Positions 1-8,154 of a stretch of DNA of 64,000 nucleotides are shown here, piece after piece. The translations under genes were made by a program, and so were the position numbers. Numbering within the stretch: position 1 is the first letter of the stretch; each line of letters begins with the position of its first letter. The stretch is taken from positions 434,001 through 498,000 of the forward strand of contig NZ_LPVZ01000012.1 of the NCBI RefSeq assembly GCF_001613795.1, written 5' to 3'. The DNA comes from Thalassospira sp. MCCC 1A01148 (lineage in GTDB: Bacteria; Pseudomonadota; Alphaproteobacteria; Rhodospirillales; Thalassospiraceae). The notes under the pieces are model-generated. The model was not told the origin of the DNA, ran no database searches, and saw only the letters and a list, made by a program, of their open reading frames with translations.

Positions 1-297
1 CTCCAGCACCCAGACATCGCGATCAAATCCGACTTGCTTGCGACAGTATTCGTCGCAGGCAAATTCCGTTTCCCGGCCCCCATCCGGCCCACCGGCAACC
101 AACATCCAACCAAGGTCACCATCGAGCGTGGTCACGCGTGAGTAGACAAAACACCCCGCGTCAAACCGGTTAAGCTTCAAAAGCACAGCACCTGCGTCTT
201 CGTTGCCCTTATGAGCGACCATGGCCGTGATCAGCTTTGACTGGCAAATCGCGATCTGCCCCCGCACCCATAAACCTGCCTTAAGACGCGGCTGCAT
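1..297 (-). CDS. DUF1491 family protein, C-terminus cut by window edge
   Basis: The reading frame starts with ATG at 297 and runs open to base 1, giving 99 residues. It begins MQPRLKAGLWV and contains DAGAVLLKLNRFD and RKQVGFDRDVWVLE, which match the pattern I know for the small alphaproteobacterial DUF1491 family (about 110 residues, function unknown), so only a few C-terminal residues should be missing. Its start codon overlaps the stop of the upstream M23 peptidase gene by one base (TGATG), so the two are probably translationally coupled. No catalytic motif is evident. The family call rests on recalled similarity of the LKxGLWV and VLLKLNR motifs. Confidence 0.8.
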   Translation of the reverse strand, partial: MQPRLKAGLWVRGQIAICQSKLITAMVAHKGNEDAGAVLLKLNRFDAGCFVYSRVTTLDGDLGWMLVAGGPDGGRETEFACDEYCRKQVGFDRDVWVLE

Positions 298-1091
298 CAC
301 ACCCCATCCCGCGAAGCGGTTACGTTTTCCGGCATTTGCAATATCAGGTTCGCATTGGGGCAGATGTTTTCCCACATATCCCACTCGGAAGGCTTGGCCG
401 CGCCAAAGAAGTCCCCTTCCCGACCCAGCATGTCAAAAATGATCTGGAAATGCAGATGCGGAATCCAGTCTCCGTTGATCGGGAAATCCCCAAAACGGCA
501 TAGTTGATCGCCCGCAGTTATTTCCATGCCCTTGTACAGCCCTTCAAGAGAATCACGACTTAAGTGCCCGTAAAGCGTATAGAATTTAACCCCGGCAGCC
601 GGTTCATGCTGCAAGATGATCGTCGGTCCGTAATCAAGGTGCAGGTTGTTATCCGCAAAGCTGTGTACAACCCCGTCAAGTGGCGCGAACACAGGTGTGT
701 ATGCTGGCGCGAACAAATCGATGCCCAGATGCTGGCTTCGTGCCTCGCCATCATTTTTAAACTGTTCGGATTGATAGCAAATCCGGTCTTCGCGATAGCG
801 GCCAACGCCGACAGGCGCCTTGGCATCTGCAAGTTGCTGCCACATGATTTCGGTTTGGCGCGCCGGATCGCTTTCCCCGCCAATGACGACGTCGCCGTTC
901 GATGAGAAGTCGTAAACGATCTTTGTACAGGTCTTGAGGTCACATTCCATCACCGACCGGAAACTATCGCGATTCTCTTCGATCCACGCACGCAGCTCTG
1001 CGGCCTCTGGCATCGGTTCCTGCCCTTGTATGAGGCGTTCCTGATAGGTTTGAAGACGGTTGGCAGCAGCGGTAGATCGCATGACGGTCAC
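297..1091 (-). CDS. M23 family metallopeptidase (LytM-type domain)
   Basis: A 264-residue protein. The N-terminal third is unassigned; residues of about 120-240 form an M23 domain with the zinc-ligand patterns HLGIDLF and HLHF. M23 enzymes cut peptidoglycan cross-links or serve as scaffolds for other hydrolases. There is no clear signal peptide, so a periplasmic location is not supported. The domain resembles the M23 module found between a kinase-like and an aminotransferase module in some fused proteobacterial proteins (family knowledge), but here it stands alone. The GTG start at 1091 is preferred because GGAG lies about 8 bases upstream; the ATG at 1082 is the alternative. It is coupled to the DUF1491 gene by a one-base overlap. 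Confidence 0.8.
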   Translation of the reverse strand: MTVMRSTAAANRLQTYQERLIQGQEPMPEAAELRAWIEENRDSFRSVMECDLKTCTKIVYDFSSNGDVVIGGESDPARQTEIMWQQLADAKAPVGVGRYREDRICYQSEQFKNDGEARSQHLGIDLFAPAYTPVFAPLDGVVHSFADNNLHLDYGPTIILQHEPAAGVKFYTLYGHLSRDSLEGLYKGMEITAGDQLCRFGDFPINGDWIPHLHFQIIFDMLGREGDFFGAAKPSEWDMWENICPNANLILQMPENVTASRDGV

Positions 1092-1112
1092 TGTGGTGGC
1101 TCCGAAACAGAA

Positions 1113-1138
1113 AAAGGCAGGGACGATGCCCTGCCTTT
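1113..1138 (-). terminator. Rho-independent terminator of the small acidic protein gene
   Basis: A perfect 10-bp stem (AAAGGCAGGG with CCCTGCCTTT, 6-base loop) lies 38 bases beyond the stop at 1176. Read on the minus strand the stem runs directly into a stretch of five Ts. It separates this gene from the M23/DUF1491 pair downstream. Confidence 0.85.
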
Positions 1139-1175
1139 AGCTACATTAATATCTGCCTGATCGGCAAGCCCTGGC

Positions 1176-1661
1176 TTACCAGTTGGTCACTTCGTATTCG
1201 CAGGACACGTCATCATCATCGGTGTCGGTCAGCGCAACCGTCAGGCGGCGCATCTGCGGGTTAAAGCGTTTGATAAAGTTCAGCAGCAGAAGCGATTCTT
1301 CGGAAAGCTCGCCCGCGTCCTCGTCGTCTTCATCAAGTTCGCACAGCTCAACCAGCTCAAGGAACAGCGCACCAAGCGCGCGTTTGACATCTTCACCGCC
1401 CTTAAGGCCGCCCGTCAGTTCGCCGAGCGGTCCAAGATCAATTTCGAGTTTGCGCAGGTTCTTGCTCATCTGGTCGATGGCGTCTTCATCAAGAACCATC
1501 TCGGCCGCAATCATATGCGTACCAACTTCGTTGATATTCATGAAACCGACGAACTCGAACAGATCGTCTTTGGTCCGGCCATCTGCCAGCAGCTTTTCGG
1601 TATGCGCTTCGAATTCATCGAAGTCGATATCTTCGCCAAGATCGTTTTCAAGATCGCTCAT
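1176..1661 (-). CDS. Hypothetical small acidic protein
   Basis: 161 residues when started at the ATG at 1661, which has GGAGAG at a good distance (1667-1672 on the plus strand); an upstream start would add 26 residues but has no such site. The protein is very acidic, with runs such as DEDDEDAGELSEESLLLLNF and DTDDDD near the C-terminus, and appears mainly helical. No signal peptide or membrane segment is seen. I do not recognise a family. It is monocistronic, with its own terminator downstream and a structured intergenic region upstream that it shares with the divergent DUF599 gene. Confidence 0.75.
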   Translation of the reverse strand: MSDLENDLGEDIDFDEFEAHTEKLLADGRTKDDLFEFVGFMNINEVGTHMIAAEMVLDEDAIDQMSKNLRKLEIDLGPLGELTGGLKGGEDVKRALGALFLELVELCELDEDDEDAGELSEESLLLLNFIKRFNPQMRRLTVALTDTDDDDVSCEYEVTNW

Positions 1662-1771
1662 GTCGCTCTCCAATCTGAATTTGCGCTGCTGATACTCTGG
1701 ATTGCGGGAAAACTCAACCCGGACTGGTGATATGGTCATCTGCTATGCAGCCATCACATTGCCTGCAATAA

Positions 1772-1817
1772 ATCCTAGCAAAGAAGATTGCGAACATTAT
1801 CGCAATATCACTAGGAT
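1772..1817. promoter_or_regulatory. Nested inverted repeat in a divergent promoter region
   Basis: Two perfect inverted repeats sit one inside the other: outer arms ATCCTAG (1772-1778) and CTAGGAT (1811-1817), inner arms ATTGCGA (1787-1793) and TCGCAAT (1800-1806). The element lies between the divergent starts at 1661 and 1871, where operators are expected. Whether it acts as a DNA operator or a folded RNA is not shown by the sequence. Confidence 0.5.
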
Positions 1818-1870
1818 CAACACCTCAGATTATAATAGTTCTGCACGGTCAGCTTTTAACGGATAGTGTC

Positions 1871-2548
1871 ATGCCCGCCTTCACGCTTCTCGATATTGTC
1901 GCATTCTTCTGGGCTTTTGCCTGGTGGGTGGGTTACACGCTGTTTGCAGATGCCAGTTCAAGGCGGCGAAACTCCATTTCGGCCCATATGGCAAGAAATC
2001 GCCATCGCTGGATGGAACAAATGCTTAAACGCGATATCAGGATGGTCGACACATCCATTGCCAGCAACCTGATTACGGGCATCAGTTTCTTTTCATCGAC
2101 CACCATTCTTGTTCTGATCGGTCTTGTGGCGTTGTTGGGCTATACCGACAAGGCAATTGAAACAGTGTCCGCCCTGCCCTTTGCGGCTGTCACAACGCCC
2201 GGTGTTTGGGAATGCAAGGTGGTGTTGCTGATTGTGATCTTTATCTACGCCTTTTTCAAATTCACCTGGGCGTTTCGCTTATCCAACTATTGCTCGATCC
2301 TGATTGGTGCTGCCCCTGATGCAGATGAACCCGATGCCCCGCGCGCTGCGGCCCGCGCTTCAAGGATGAGCATGATGTCGGCACATAACTTTAATCGTGG
2401 CATTCGGGCCTATTTCTTTGCCCTGTCAGCACTGGCATGGTTCTACCACCCGGTCGCATTTGTTATCTGTGCAACATGGGTAACGCTGGTTCTCTATAAT
2501 CGGGAGTTCCGGTCGCACGCGCTCGATATCCTCAGTGGTCATCACTGA
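1871..2548 (+). CDS. DUF599 family integral membrane protein
   Basis: 225 residues with four likely membrane segments, at about residues 5-25, 70-90, 112-132 and 178-210. The motif around VWECKVVLLIVIFIYAFFKFTWAFRL and the NFNRGIRAYFFALSALAWF stretch fit the DUF599 family of bacterial inner-membrane proteins as I recall it; no biochemical function is established. The length matches the family. It is convergent with the MFS gene and shares the hairpin at 2567-2588 with it. Confidence 0.8.
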   Translation: MPAFTLLDIVAFFWAFAWWVGYTLFADASSRRRNSISAHMARNRHRWMEQMLKRDIRMVDTSIASNLITGISFFSSTTILVLIGLVALLGYTDKAIETVSALPFAAVTTPGVWECKVVLLIVIFIYAFFKFTWAFRLSNYCSILIGAAPDADEPDAPRAAARASRMSMMSAHNFNRGIRAYFFALSALAWFYHPVAFVICATWVTLVLYNREFRSHALDILSGHH

Positions 2549-2566
2549 ATTCTTCAAAAATCAAAA

Positions 2567-2588
2567 AAGGGCCGCGATTGCGGCCCTT
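2567..2588 (-). terminator. Rho-independent terminator of the MFS gene, possibly bidirectional
   Basis: A 9-bp stem AAGGGCCGC/GCGGCCCTT with a GATT loop lies between convergent genes. On the minus strand it is followed by six Ts, so it is strongest for the MFS gene ending at 2613; the plus-strand tail (TTCTCG) is weak. Confidence 0.85.
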
Positions 2589-2612
2589 CTCGTATCGTCG
2601 TATCGCGCGCTT

Positions 2613-3800
2613 TCAGGCGGTCTGCGCGCGTCGCCGAATTGCAAAGGTTGCAACAACGAACAACACCAGACCAACCGGCAGGGCTGCACTGTAAAGCAGC
2701 GTCACCCAACCCGATCCGGCATAGATTGTACCGGCTGACAAAGATGCGATTGCAACCGTCCCGAATACACAAAATTCATTGATCGCCTGCACGCGGGCCT
2801 GTTCGGATGGACGGTAGTTTTCCGTCAGGAACGTGGTTGCGCCAACAAACATGAAGTTCCAGCCAATTCCGAGCAACACCAGAGACACCCAGAAATTGCC
2901 GATTAAATCCTGACCGGCAAGACCGACAGCCAGGCACACAAAGTTCAGGATCGCACCAGCCTGAATGACTTTAAGGGCGCCAAATCGTTTGATCAGGTTG
3001 CCGGTAAAGAACCCGGGCGCATACATACCGACGACATGCCATTGAATGATAAATGCCGCATCGCCAAACGCGTAATCACAATCAAGAATCGCAAGCGGTG
3101 TCGCCGTCATCACAAAGCTCATGACCGCATAGCCCAATGCCCCGGCAATGATCGCAACAATGACAGCCGGTTGGCCCATGACGGTTTTAAGCGGACGTGC
3201 TGGTTCAGGGTGCTTGTGCCCGCGCATATCGTGCAACCGCAATTGCCCAATCGCGATCACCAACAGGAACTGCAATCCGATCAAGGCGACGAAGGTGCCA
3301 AGAAACGGCACCGTACCAAACCAGTCGCGGGCAAAACTTGCCAAGTTGGGGCCGATAAAGGCAGAGGCCAACCCACCGAGCATCGTGTAGGAAATCGCAC
3401 GCGCCCGGAATTCTGCCGGCGCTGCTTCGGCTGCCGCAAACCGATACTGCATCGCCACTGCGTTTCCGGCCCCGATGCACGCACAGGCAATACACAGCAG
3501 CCAGAAATTCGAATAATAGACGGCCCCCATCCCCGATACCGCCCCCAGCATCGCGACCGTAGCCCCCATCCAGAATCCGAATTTGCGTCCCATCTTGGCC
3601 ATGATCACGGCTGACGGGGCTGTCATCGCCATCATGGCGATCATCATGAACGCAACAGGAAGGGTTGAAAGGGATTTGTCACTGGCAAGTGAAAAACCAA
3701 TGACTGCGGCGACGGTAAAAATCAATGACATCGCACTGGCAGACAGCGCGACACACAGACTCAATATCATGATGTTCCGGCGAACTTCCGGGCTCGACAT
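2613..3800 (-). CDS. MFS transporter
   Basis: 395 residues, about twelve hydrophobic segments. It carries the cytoplasmic loop signature of the major facilitator superfamily between segments 2 and 3 in the form MAKMGRKFGFWMGA. Substrate cannot be read from the sequence. The start at 3800 has GGGAG six bases upstream. A second carrier of the same subfamily is encoded at 40772-41950; the two share the pattern MTATPLA followed by a W-H-x-x-G-M segment and a Y-R-[FY]-A-A-x-E motif in the middle of the protein. It is monocistronic. Confidence 0.85.
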   Translation of the reverse strand: MSSPEVRRNIMILSLCVALSASAMSLIFTVAAVIGFSLASDKSLSTLPVAFMMIAMMAMTAPSAVIMAKMGRKFGFWMGATVAMLGAVSGMGAVYYSNFWLLCIACACIGAGNAVAMQYRFAAAEAAPAEFRARAISYTMLGGLASAFIGPNLASFARDWFGTVPFLGTFVALIGLQFLLVIAIGQLRLHDMRGHKHPEPARPLKTVMGQPAVIVAIIAGALGYAVMSFVMTATPLAILDCDYAFGDAAFIIQWHVVGMYAPGFFTGNLIKRFGALKVIQAGAILNFVCLAVGLAGQDLIGNFWVSLVLLGIGWNFMFVGATTFLTENYRPSEQARVQAINEFCVFGTVAIASLSAGTIYAGSGWVTLLYSAALPVGLVLFVVATFAIRRRAQTA

Positions 3801-4153
3801 TTGGGGCTCCCTTCGGTGGCGTTGGTGGCGCCGTTATGATGTTTTTGCAAAACAGGCCAAAGGCAAAGGCTTCTATCTTGCTCTACATGTTTGTCCTGTT
3901 ATATTGGCTCTTCACCTTACGGGATAGTATCAATGCACGGCTTTGCCGACAAAAAGTTGAATACCGCCAGACTAACTGCATGCCGAAATGGCTGCAGCGC
4001 GGTTCGTGCTGTCCCGAAAGTCGCTTTTTTCAAAGAGCGAACTTGACCTCATCCTGAAATTCCTTTTCTTGTGCATTTACCCCGCGTAAACATGCGGGTC
4101 TTATATGTGCATTACTGAATTATGCCCGCAGATAAAGCAGAGTTGAGCCAACC
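3801..4153. other. Divergent intergenic region between the MFS gene and thrS
   Basis: No convincing coding potential. A short hairpin (CCCGC 4081-4085 with GCGGG 4094-4098) lies about 55 bases before the thrS start and could be part of its leader. I see no T-box, no riboswitch and no close -35/-10 pair. Confidence 0.5.
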
Positions 4154-6091
4154 ATGATTGCCCTGACCCTTCCCGATGGTGCCGTACGCGAATTTGACGG
4201 CCCGGTATCGGGGTTCGATGTCGCCAAAAGCATCAGTTCTTCGCTGGCAAAGAAGTCCTTTGCCATCATCGTCAACGGCGAAGTGCGCGACCTCGCGCGC
4301 GAGATTGACACTGACGCGACTATCGAAATCGTGACCAAGGGCCATGAAGAGGTTCTGCCGCTGATCCGTCACGATTGCGCACACGTGATGGCCGAAGCCG
4401 TTCAGGAACTCTATCCCGATACGCAGGTCACAATTGGCCCGTCCATCGAAAATGGTTTCTATTACGACTTTGCCCGCGAAACGCCATTTACGCCCGACGA
4501 TCTGGTCAAGATCGAAAAGCAGATGCACAAGATCATCGAGCGGAATGAGCCGATTGTGCGTGAAGTCTGGGATCGCAACGAAGCCATCAAGTTCTTCCTT
4601 GAGAAAGGCGAAAAGTACAAAGCCGAAATCATCGAAGACCTGCCGGAAGATGAGACCATCACCTGCTATCGTCAGGGTGATTTCATCGACCTGTGCCGCG
4701 GCCCGCATGCGCCCTCGACCGGCAAGATTGGCAAGGCCTTCAAACTGATGAAGGTCGCCGGCGCATATTGGCGTGGCAATTCCGATAATGAAATGCTGCA
4801 GCGTATCTATGGCACTTGCTGGGAAAGCAAGGAAGACCTGGATGCGTATCTGCACATGCTGGAAGAAGCAGAAAAGCGCGATCATCGCCGCCTTGGCCGC
4901 GAGATGGACCTGTTTCACATGCAGGAAGAAGCGCAGGGTTCTGTTTTCTGGCACGACAAGGGGCTGAAGCTGTATCGCAAGGTCGAAACCTATATCCGTG
5001 ATCGTCTCGATGATGCCGGTTATCAGGAAGTCCGTACGCCGCAGCTTGTCGACCGTGTGCTCTGGGAAAAATCCGGTCACTGGGAAAAGTTCCGCGAGAA
5101 CATGTTCACCACCACCCCGGATGAAGATGATCCAGAACGCGTTCTGGCACTCAAGCCGATGAACTGCCCGTGCCACGTGCAAATTTTCCGCCTTGGTAGC
5201 AAATCCTATCGCGACTTGCCGCTGCGTATGGCGGAATTTGGCTGCTGCCATCGAAATGAACCGTCTGGCGGTCTGCATGGCATCATGCGTGTGCGCCAGT
5301 TCATCCAGGATGATGCCCATATTTTCTGTACCGAAGACCAGATTGTCTCGGAAACCAAGATTTTCTGTGACCTTCTGAAGTCGGTCTACAAGGATTTTGG
5401 CTTCACCGACATTCTTGTGAAGTTTTCGGACCGTCCGGAAGTTCGTGCCGGTTCTGATGAAATCTGGGACAAGGCTGAAGCAGCCCTTCGTGAAGCGGCA
5501 CTGGAAGCTGGCCTGGCGCTCGAAGTCAATCCGGGTGAAGGCGCGTTCTATGGACCGAAGCTTGAATTCGTTCTGCGTGATGCGATTGGCCGTGACTGGC
5601 AGTGCGGCACGCTTCAGGCCGACTTCGTTCTGCCGGAACGTCTTGATGCATCCTATATGGGCGAAGACGGCGAAAAGCACCGCCCGGTCATGTTGCACCG
5701 TGCGATTCTGGGCTCGCTCGAACGTTTCATCGGTATTCTGATCGAGAACTACGCTGGTCGTCTGCCGCTTTGGCTGTCACCGGTTCACGCAGTTGTCTGC
5801 ACCATTACCAATGACGCGGATGACTATGCGCACGAGGTTAAAGCTGCTCTCGAAGCCAAGGGCCTGAATGTTGAGCTCGATATTCGTAACGAGAAAATCA
5901 ACTACAAGGTCCGCGAACACAGCCATGCCAAGGTACCGATGATCCTTGCGCTGGGCAAACGCGAAGCAGAAGAAAAAACCGCTTCGGTTCGCCGCATTGG
6001 CTTCAAGCACCAGAAGACCTATGGCATCGATGAACTGGGTGATGCAATGGCCGCAGAAATCCGGGATCGCGTGATCGAAGCCGAATTCTGA
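4154..6091 (+). CDS. thrS: Threonine--tRNA ligase
   Basis: 645 residues, the normal bacterial length. It charges tRNA-Thr with threonine in the cytoplasm. Domains in order: TGS domain (about 1-60), editing domain with HDCAHVMAE and CRGPH (about 70-230), class II catalytic core with [11 protein letters not shown], the zinc-binding [10 protein letters not shown] segment, CCHRNEPSG and the motif 3 region [16 protein letters not shown], then a C-terminal anticodon-binding domain (about 540-640). The start at 4154 begins the TGS domain correctly although its ribosome site is weak. It is followed by its own strong terminator and appears monocistronic, without the infC-rpmI-rplT neighbours known from enterobacteria. 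Confidence 0.98.
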   Translation: MIALTLPDGAVREFDGPVSGFDVAKSISSSLAKKSFAIIVNGEVRDLAREIDTDATIEIVTKGHEEVLPLIRHDCAHVMAEAVQELYPDTQVTIGPSIENGFYYDFARETPFTPDDLVKIEKQMHKIIERNEPIVREVWDRNEAIKFFLEKGEKYKAEIIEDLPEDETITCYRQGDFIDLCRGPHAPSTGKIGKAFKLMKVAGAYWRGNSDNEMLQRIYGTCWESKEDLDAYLHMLEEAEKRDHRRLGREMDLFHMQEEAQGSVFWHDKGLKLYRKVETYIRDRLDDAGYQEVRTPQLVDRVLWEKSGHWEKFRENMFTTTPDEDDPERVLALKPMNCPCHVQIFRLGSKSYRDLPLRMAEFGCCHRNEPSGGLHGIMRVRQFIQDDAHIFCTEDQIVSETKIFCDLLKSVYKDFGFTDILVKFSDRPEVRAGSDEIWDKAEAALREAALEAGLALEVNPGEGAFYGPKLEFVLRDAIGRDWQCGTLQADFVLPERLDASYMGEDGEKHRPVMLHRAILGSLERFIGILIENYAGRLPLWLSPVHAVVCTITNDADDYAHEVKAALEAKGLNVELDIRNEKINYKVREHSHAKVPMILALGKREAEEKTASVRRIGFKHQKTYGIDELGDAMAAEIRDRVIEAEF

Positions 6092-6112
6092 TTAAGGTCA
6101 TACCGACAAATA

Positions 6113-6145
6113 AAAAGCCCGCAGGTCAGATGCTTGCGGGCTTTT
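6113..6145 (+). terminator. Rho-independent terminator of thrS
   Basis: An 11-bp stem AAAAGCCCGCA/TGCGGGCTTTT with an 11-base loop starts 21 bases after the thrS stop and runs into GTTTT. Its A-rich left side gives Ts on the other strand too, so it may also end the convergent DUF4126 transcript (stop at 6165). Confidence 0.9.
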
Positions 6146-6164
6146 GTTTTATCTAAACACGATG

Positions 6165-6890
6165 TTATTCGTGCGGAAGTTTCGGGTTATTCGTTGGCGG
6201 CAATGATCCGCCACCTGCCCCGGACAGATCCAGCTTTGGCATCCCAGTAGCAGTCTCTGCTTGTTGTGCACGTGTCTGGGCATAGGCTACGGACGGATGG
6301 CGGGCATTGCCAAATACTTGCCCGATAAAACGCCAGATCTTTGGCACAAGCCAGACCAGCAGCAGCACAAAAACAGCGAGCAGCACAAAGAAAACCACAG
6401 GGTGGAACGCAACAGTGTAAAGCGCACCAAAAACGGCCACATCTTCGGCGACCGAGGCGACGCTGTTGCTAATCGGTTCAGGTGACGTGTTGATCGCAGC
6501 CCGACTACCTGCCTTGGTAAAATGACTTCCAGCTGCAACGGTCCCACCGACCAGCAATGCAATGGCGGTTTGAACGCCATCTCCCAACCCAACATCAAGG
6601 CCACCCAGGGCGCCGGCCGCAAGCAGGGCACCAGCCGGAATACGGATAAAGGTGTGAATGGCATCCCAAACACTGTCGACGATTGGAATCTTGTCCGCAA
6701 CGAATTCGATCAGGTACAGGAACATTGCCAACGCCAGCACCCACCAACTTCCCAGAATCTGAAGTTCCGGTGGCAGATCCAGCAGCCCGAAATTGTTCAT
6801 AAAGCCAAGGATAACCACGGTACCATACAGATTTACACCGCTGGCCCAGGCCCCGCCCATTCCCAAAGCAAGAGTTTCAATGACCCCCAC
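6165..6890 (-). CDS. DUF4126 domain membrane protein
   Basis: 241 residues with about six hydrophobic segments. The N-terminal region MGVIETLALGMGGAWASGVNLYGTV and the segment FLYLIEFVADKIPIVDSVWDAIHTFIRIPAGALL match the DUF4126 family as I recall it; the function is unknown. The C-terminal 45 residues are polar and proline/glycine rich (GAGGGSLPPTNNP) and probably cytoplasmic. The start codon is GTG at 6890, with AGGG about eight bases upstream. It is convergent with thrS. Confidence 0.8.
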   Translation of the reverse strand: MGVIETLALGMGGAWASGVNLYGTVVILGFMNNFGLLDLPPELQILGSWWVLALAMFLYLIEFVADKIPIVDSVWDAIHTFIRIPAGALLAAGALGGLDVGLGDGVQTAIALLVGGTVAAGSHFTKAGSRAAINTSPEPISNSVASVAEDVAVFGALYTVAFHPVVFFVLLAVFVLLLVWLVPKIWRFIGQVFGNARHPSVAYAQTRAQQAETATGMPKLDLSGAGGGSLPPTNNPKLPHE

Positions 6891-6950
6891 AGATAACGCC
6901 CTTTCAAAGACACAATTCTCACTAACAAGTGACTAGGCAAAACTTCCAGT

Positions 6951-6964
6951 TGTGATAAATCACA
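6951..6964. promoter_or_regulatory. CRP/FNR-like palindrome upstream of the TPR gene
   Basis: TGTGATAAATCACA is a perfect palindrome with half sites TGTGA and TCACA separated by four bases, 59 bases before the start codon at 7024. CRP sites have six bases between such half sites and FNR/FixK sites have four between TTGAT and ATCAA, so this is a hybrid. Operator function is an inference. Confidence 0.4.
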
Positions 6965-7023
6965 CTTTCAGAGCGTCCCAACGCACGTATCAATGCCAAA
7001 GTAGATCTACGAAAGGTACGACG

Positions 7024-7491
7024 ATGAACCGTGATGGTGAAACCCCAAAATTGATCAAGGCATGTGCTGTGGTGATGTTTCTTGCCGCCCCGCTTTTAAC
7101 AAGCAACGCATTTGCGATGGGCAGTTCAGATACATGGAGTTCCGGGGGAACAGACCTTGGCGCCGTGACCGATCTTGTAGATACCGGCATGTACGACATG
7201 GCTATCGACAAGATCGAAACAATGCTCAAGGAAGATCCGGACAACGCCGATCTGTATAATTACCTCGCCTACAGCCAACGCAAAACGGGGGATTTTGACA
7301 GTGCGGCACAAAACTATGAACGCGCACTTATGATCGACCCGGAGCATGTCGGCGCTCTTGAGTATCAGGGCGAGTTGTTTCTTCAGACAGGCAAGCCGGA
7401 ACTGGCACAGGAAAATCTGGCACGGTTAGAACAGCTTTGCGGCACGGGTTGCGAAGAATACCAAATTCTTGCAAGCAAAATCACAAACTGA
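7024..7491 (+). CDS. Exported TPR-repeat protein
   Basis: 155 residues from the ATG at 7024, which has AAAGG about eight bases upstream. A signal peptide is visible (basic MNRDGETPKLIK, hydrophobic AVVMFLAAPLL, cleavage after SNAFA), so it is probably periplasmic. The mature part has about two to three tetratricopeptide repeats, for example NADLYNYLAYSQRKTGDFD and AAQNYERALMIDPEHVGALEYQ. A Cys pair near the C-terminus (LCGTGCEE) could form a disulfide. TPR proteins mediate protein-protein contacts; the partner is unknown. A longer frame from GTG at 6952 lacks a signal peptide at its N-terminus and is less likely. Confidence 0.8.
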   Translation: MNRDGETPKLIKACAVVMFLAAPLLTSNAFAMGSSDTWSSGGTDLGAVTDLVDTGMYDMAIDKIETMLKEDPDNADLYNYLAYSQRKTGDFDSAAQNYERALMIDPEHVGALEYQGELFLQTGKPELAQENLARLEQLCGTGCEEYQILASKITN

Positions 7492-7599
7492 ACAACGTTA
7501 TTGAGACCGCCCAAAACCTATTCGTCTGGATAGGTTCCCATTCTTGCGTAAACAGGCCATATGTCTTTCTTATATGGACAGACGCAAATGGGATTAGCC

Positions 7600-7983
7600 A
7601 TGTCAAATGCGGTAATGCGTAAAAGCTATACGGTGGTTTGCCAGCGGACGACGGGCCAGCTGATGGAACTGGAAACAGTGTCCGACTATACTGCTGCCCT
7701 CAATACCGCCAAAGAAGCGATTGGCAACAAAAGCAATACTGAAATCCGCATCGTCGAAAACAAGTATGATCAGGCCAGCCGAAAGGACAAGAAGCAAGTC
7801 GTCAAGATCCTGACTGCCGAGAGCAAATCAGGATCTCGCGGATCGGCAGGACGTGCCGGGCAACGCCCCGGTGTGACGCGTGAAACAGCTAACCAAGCCA
7901 GCAAAGGGATCATCAACATCGTGATCGCCGTAACTGTTCTGGTCCTGCTTGCCGGCATCATGATTCCCTTGATCATGAGATAA
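7600..7983 (+). CDS. Hypothetical protein with a C-terminal membrane anchor
   Basis: 127 residues from ATG 7600 (GGGA six bases upstream); ATGs at 7561, 7588 and 7615 are alternatives. The N-terminal half is a small soluble region (SYTVVCQRTTGQLMELETVSDYTAAL) followed by a basic, glycine-rich linker (SKSGSRGSAGRAGQRPG). It ends in one hydrophobic segment, IINIVIAVTVLVLLAGIMIPL, followed only by IMR. That arrangement suggests a tail-anchored inner-membrane protein facing the cytoplasm. I recognise no family. It stands alone between the TPR gene and the SPOR lipoprotein gene. Confidence 0.65.
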   Translation: MSNAVMRKSYTVVCQRTTGQLMELETVSDYTAALNTAKEAIGNKSNTEIRIVENKYDQASRKDKKQVVKILTAESKSGSRGSAGRAGQRPGVTRETANQASKGIINIVIAVTVLVLLAGIMIPLIMR

Positions 7984-8154
7984 CCTGCTTCCATCACCTA
8001 CGCTGGTCATTCACGCAAACAGATCCAGCTGCGTTTGTTTGACTATGTTCCTGATTTCTAAGTAGACCTGATCGCAGTTGGTTATTTGCGACAGTTGTTT
8101 TTGTCGGCAAGGAAAGATATAACTTTCCCTGATACAGTGATGATCAGGTGAAGC

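Noticed and set aside
1183-1692. Serine-rich 169-codon frame antisense to the acidic protein gene
   Set aside because: The Ser runs are the complement of Asp/Glu codons in the real gene.
4112-5698. 528-codon open frame antisense to thrS
   Set aside because: It mirrors the codon structure of thrS, has no ribosome site or family features, and thrS on the other strand is unambiguous.
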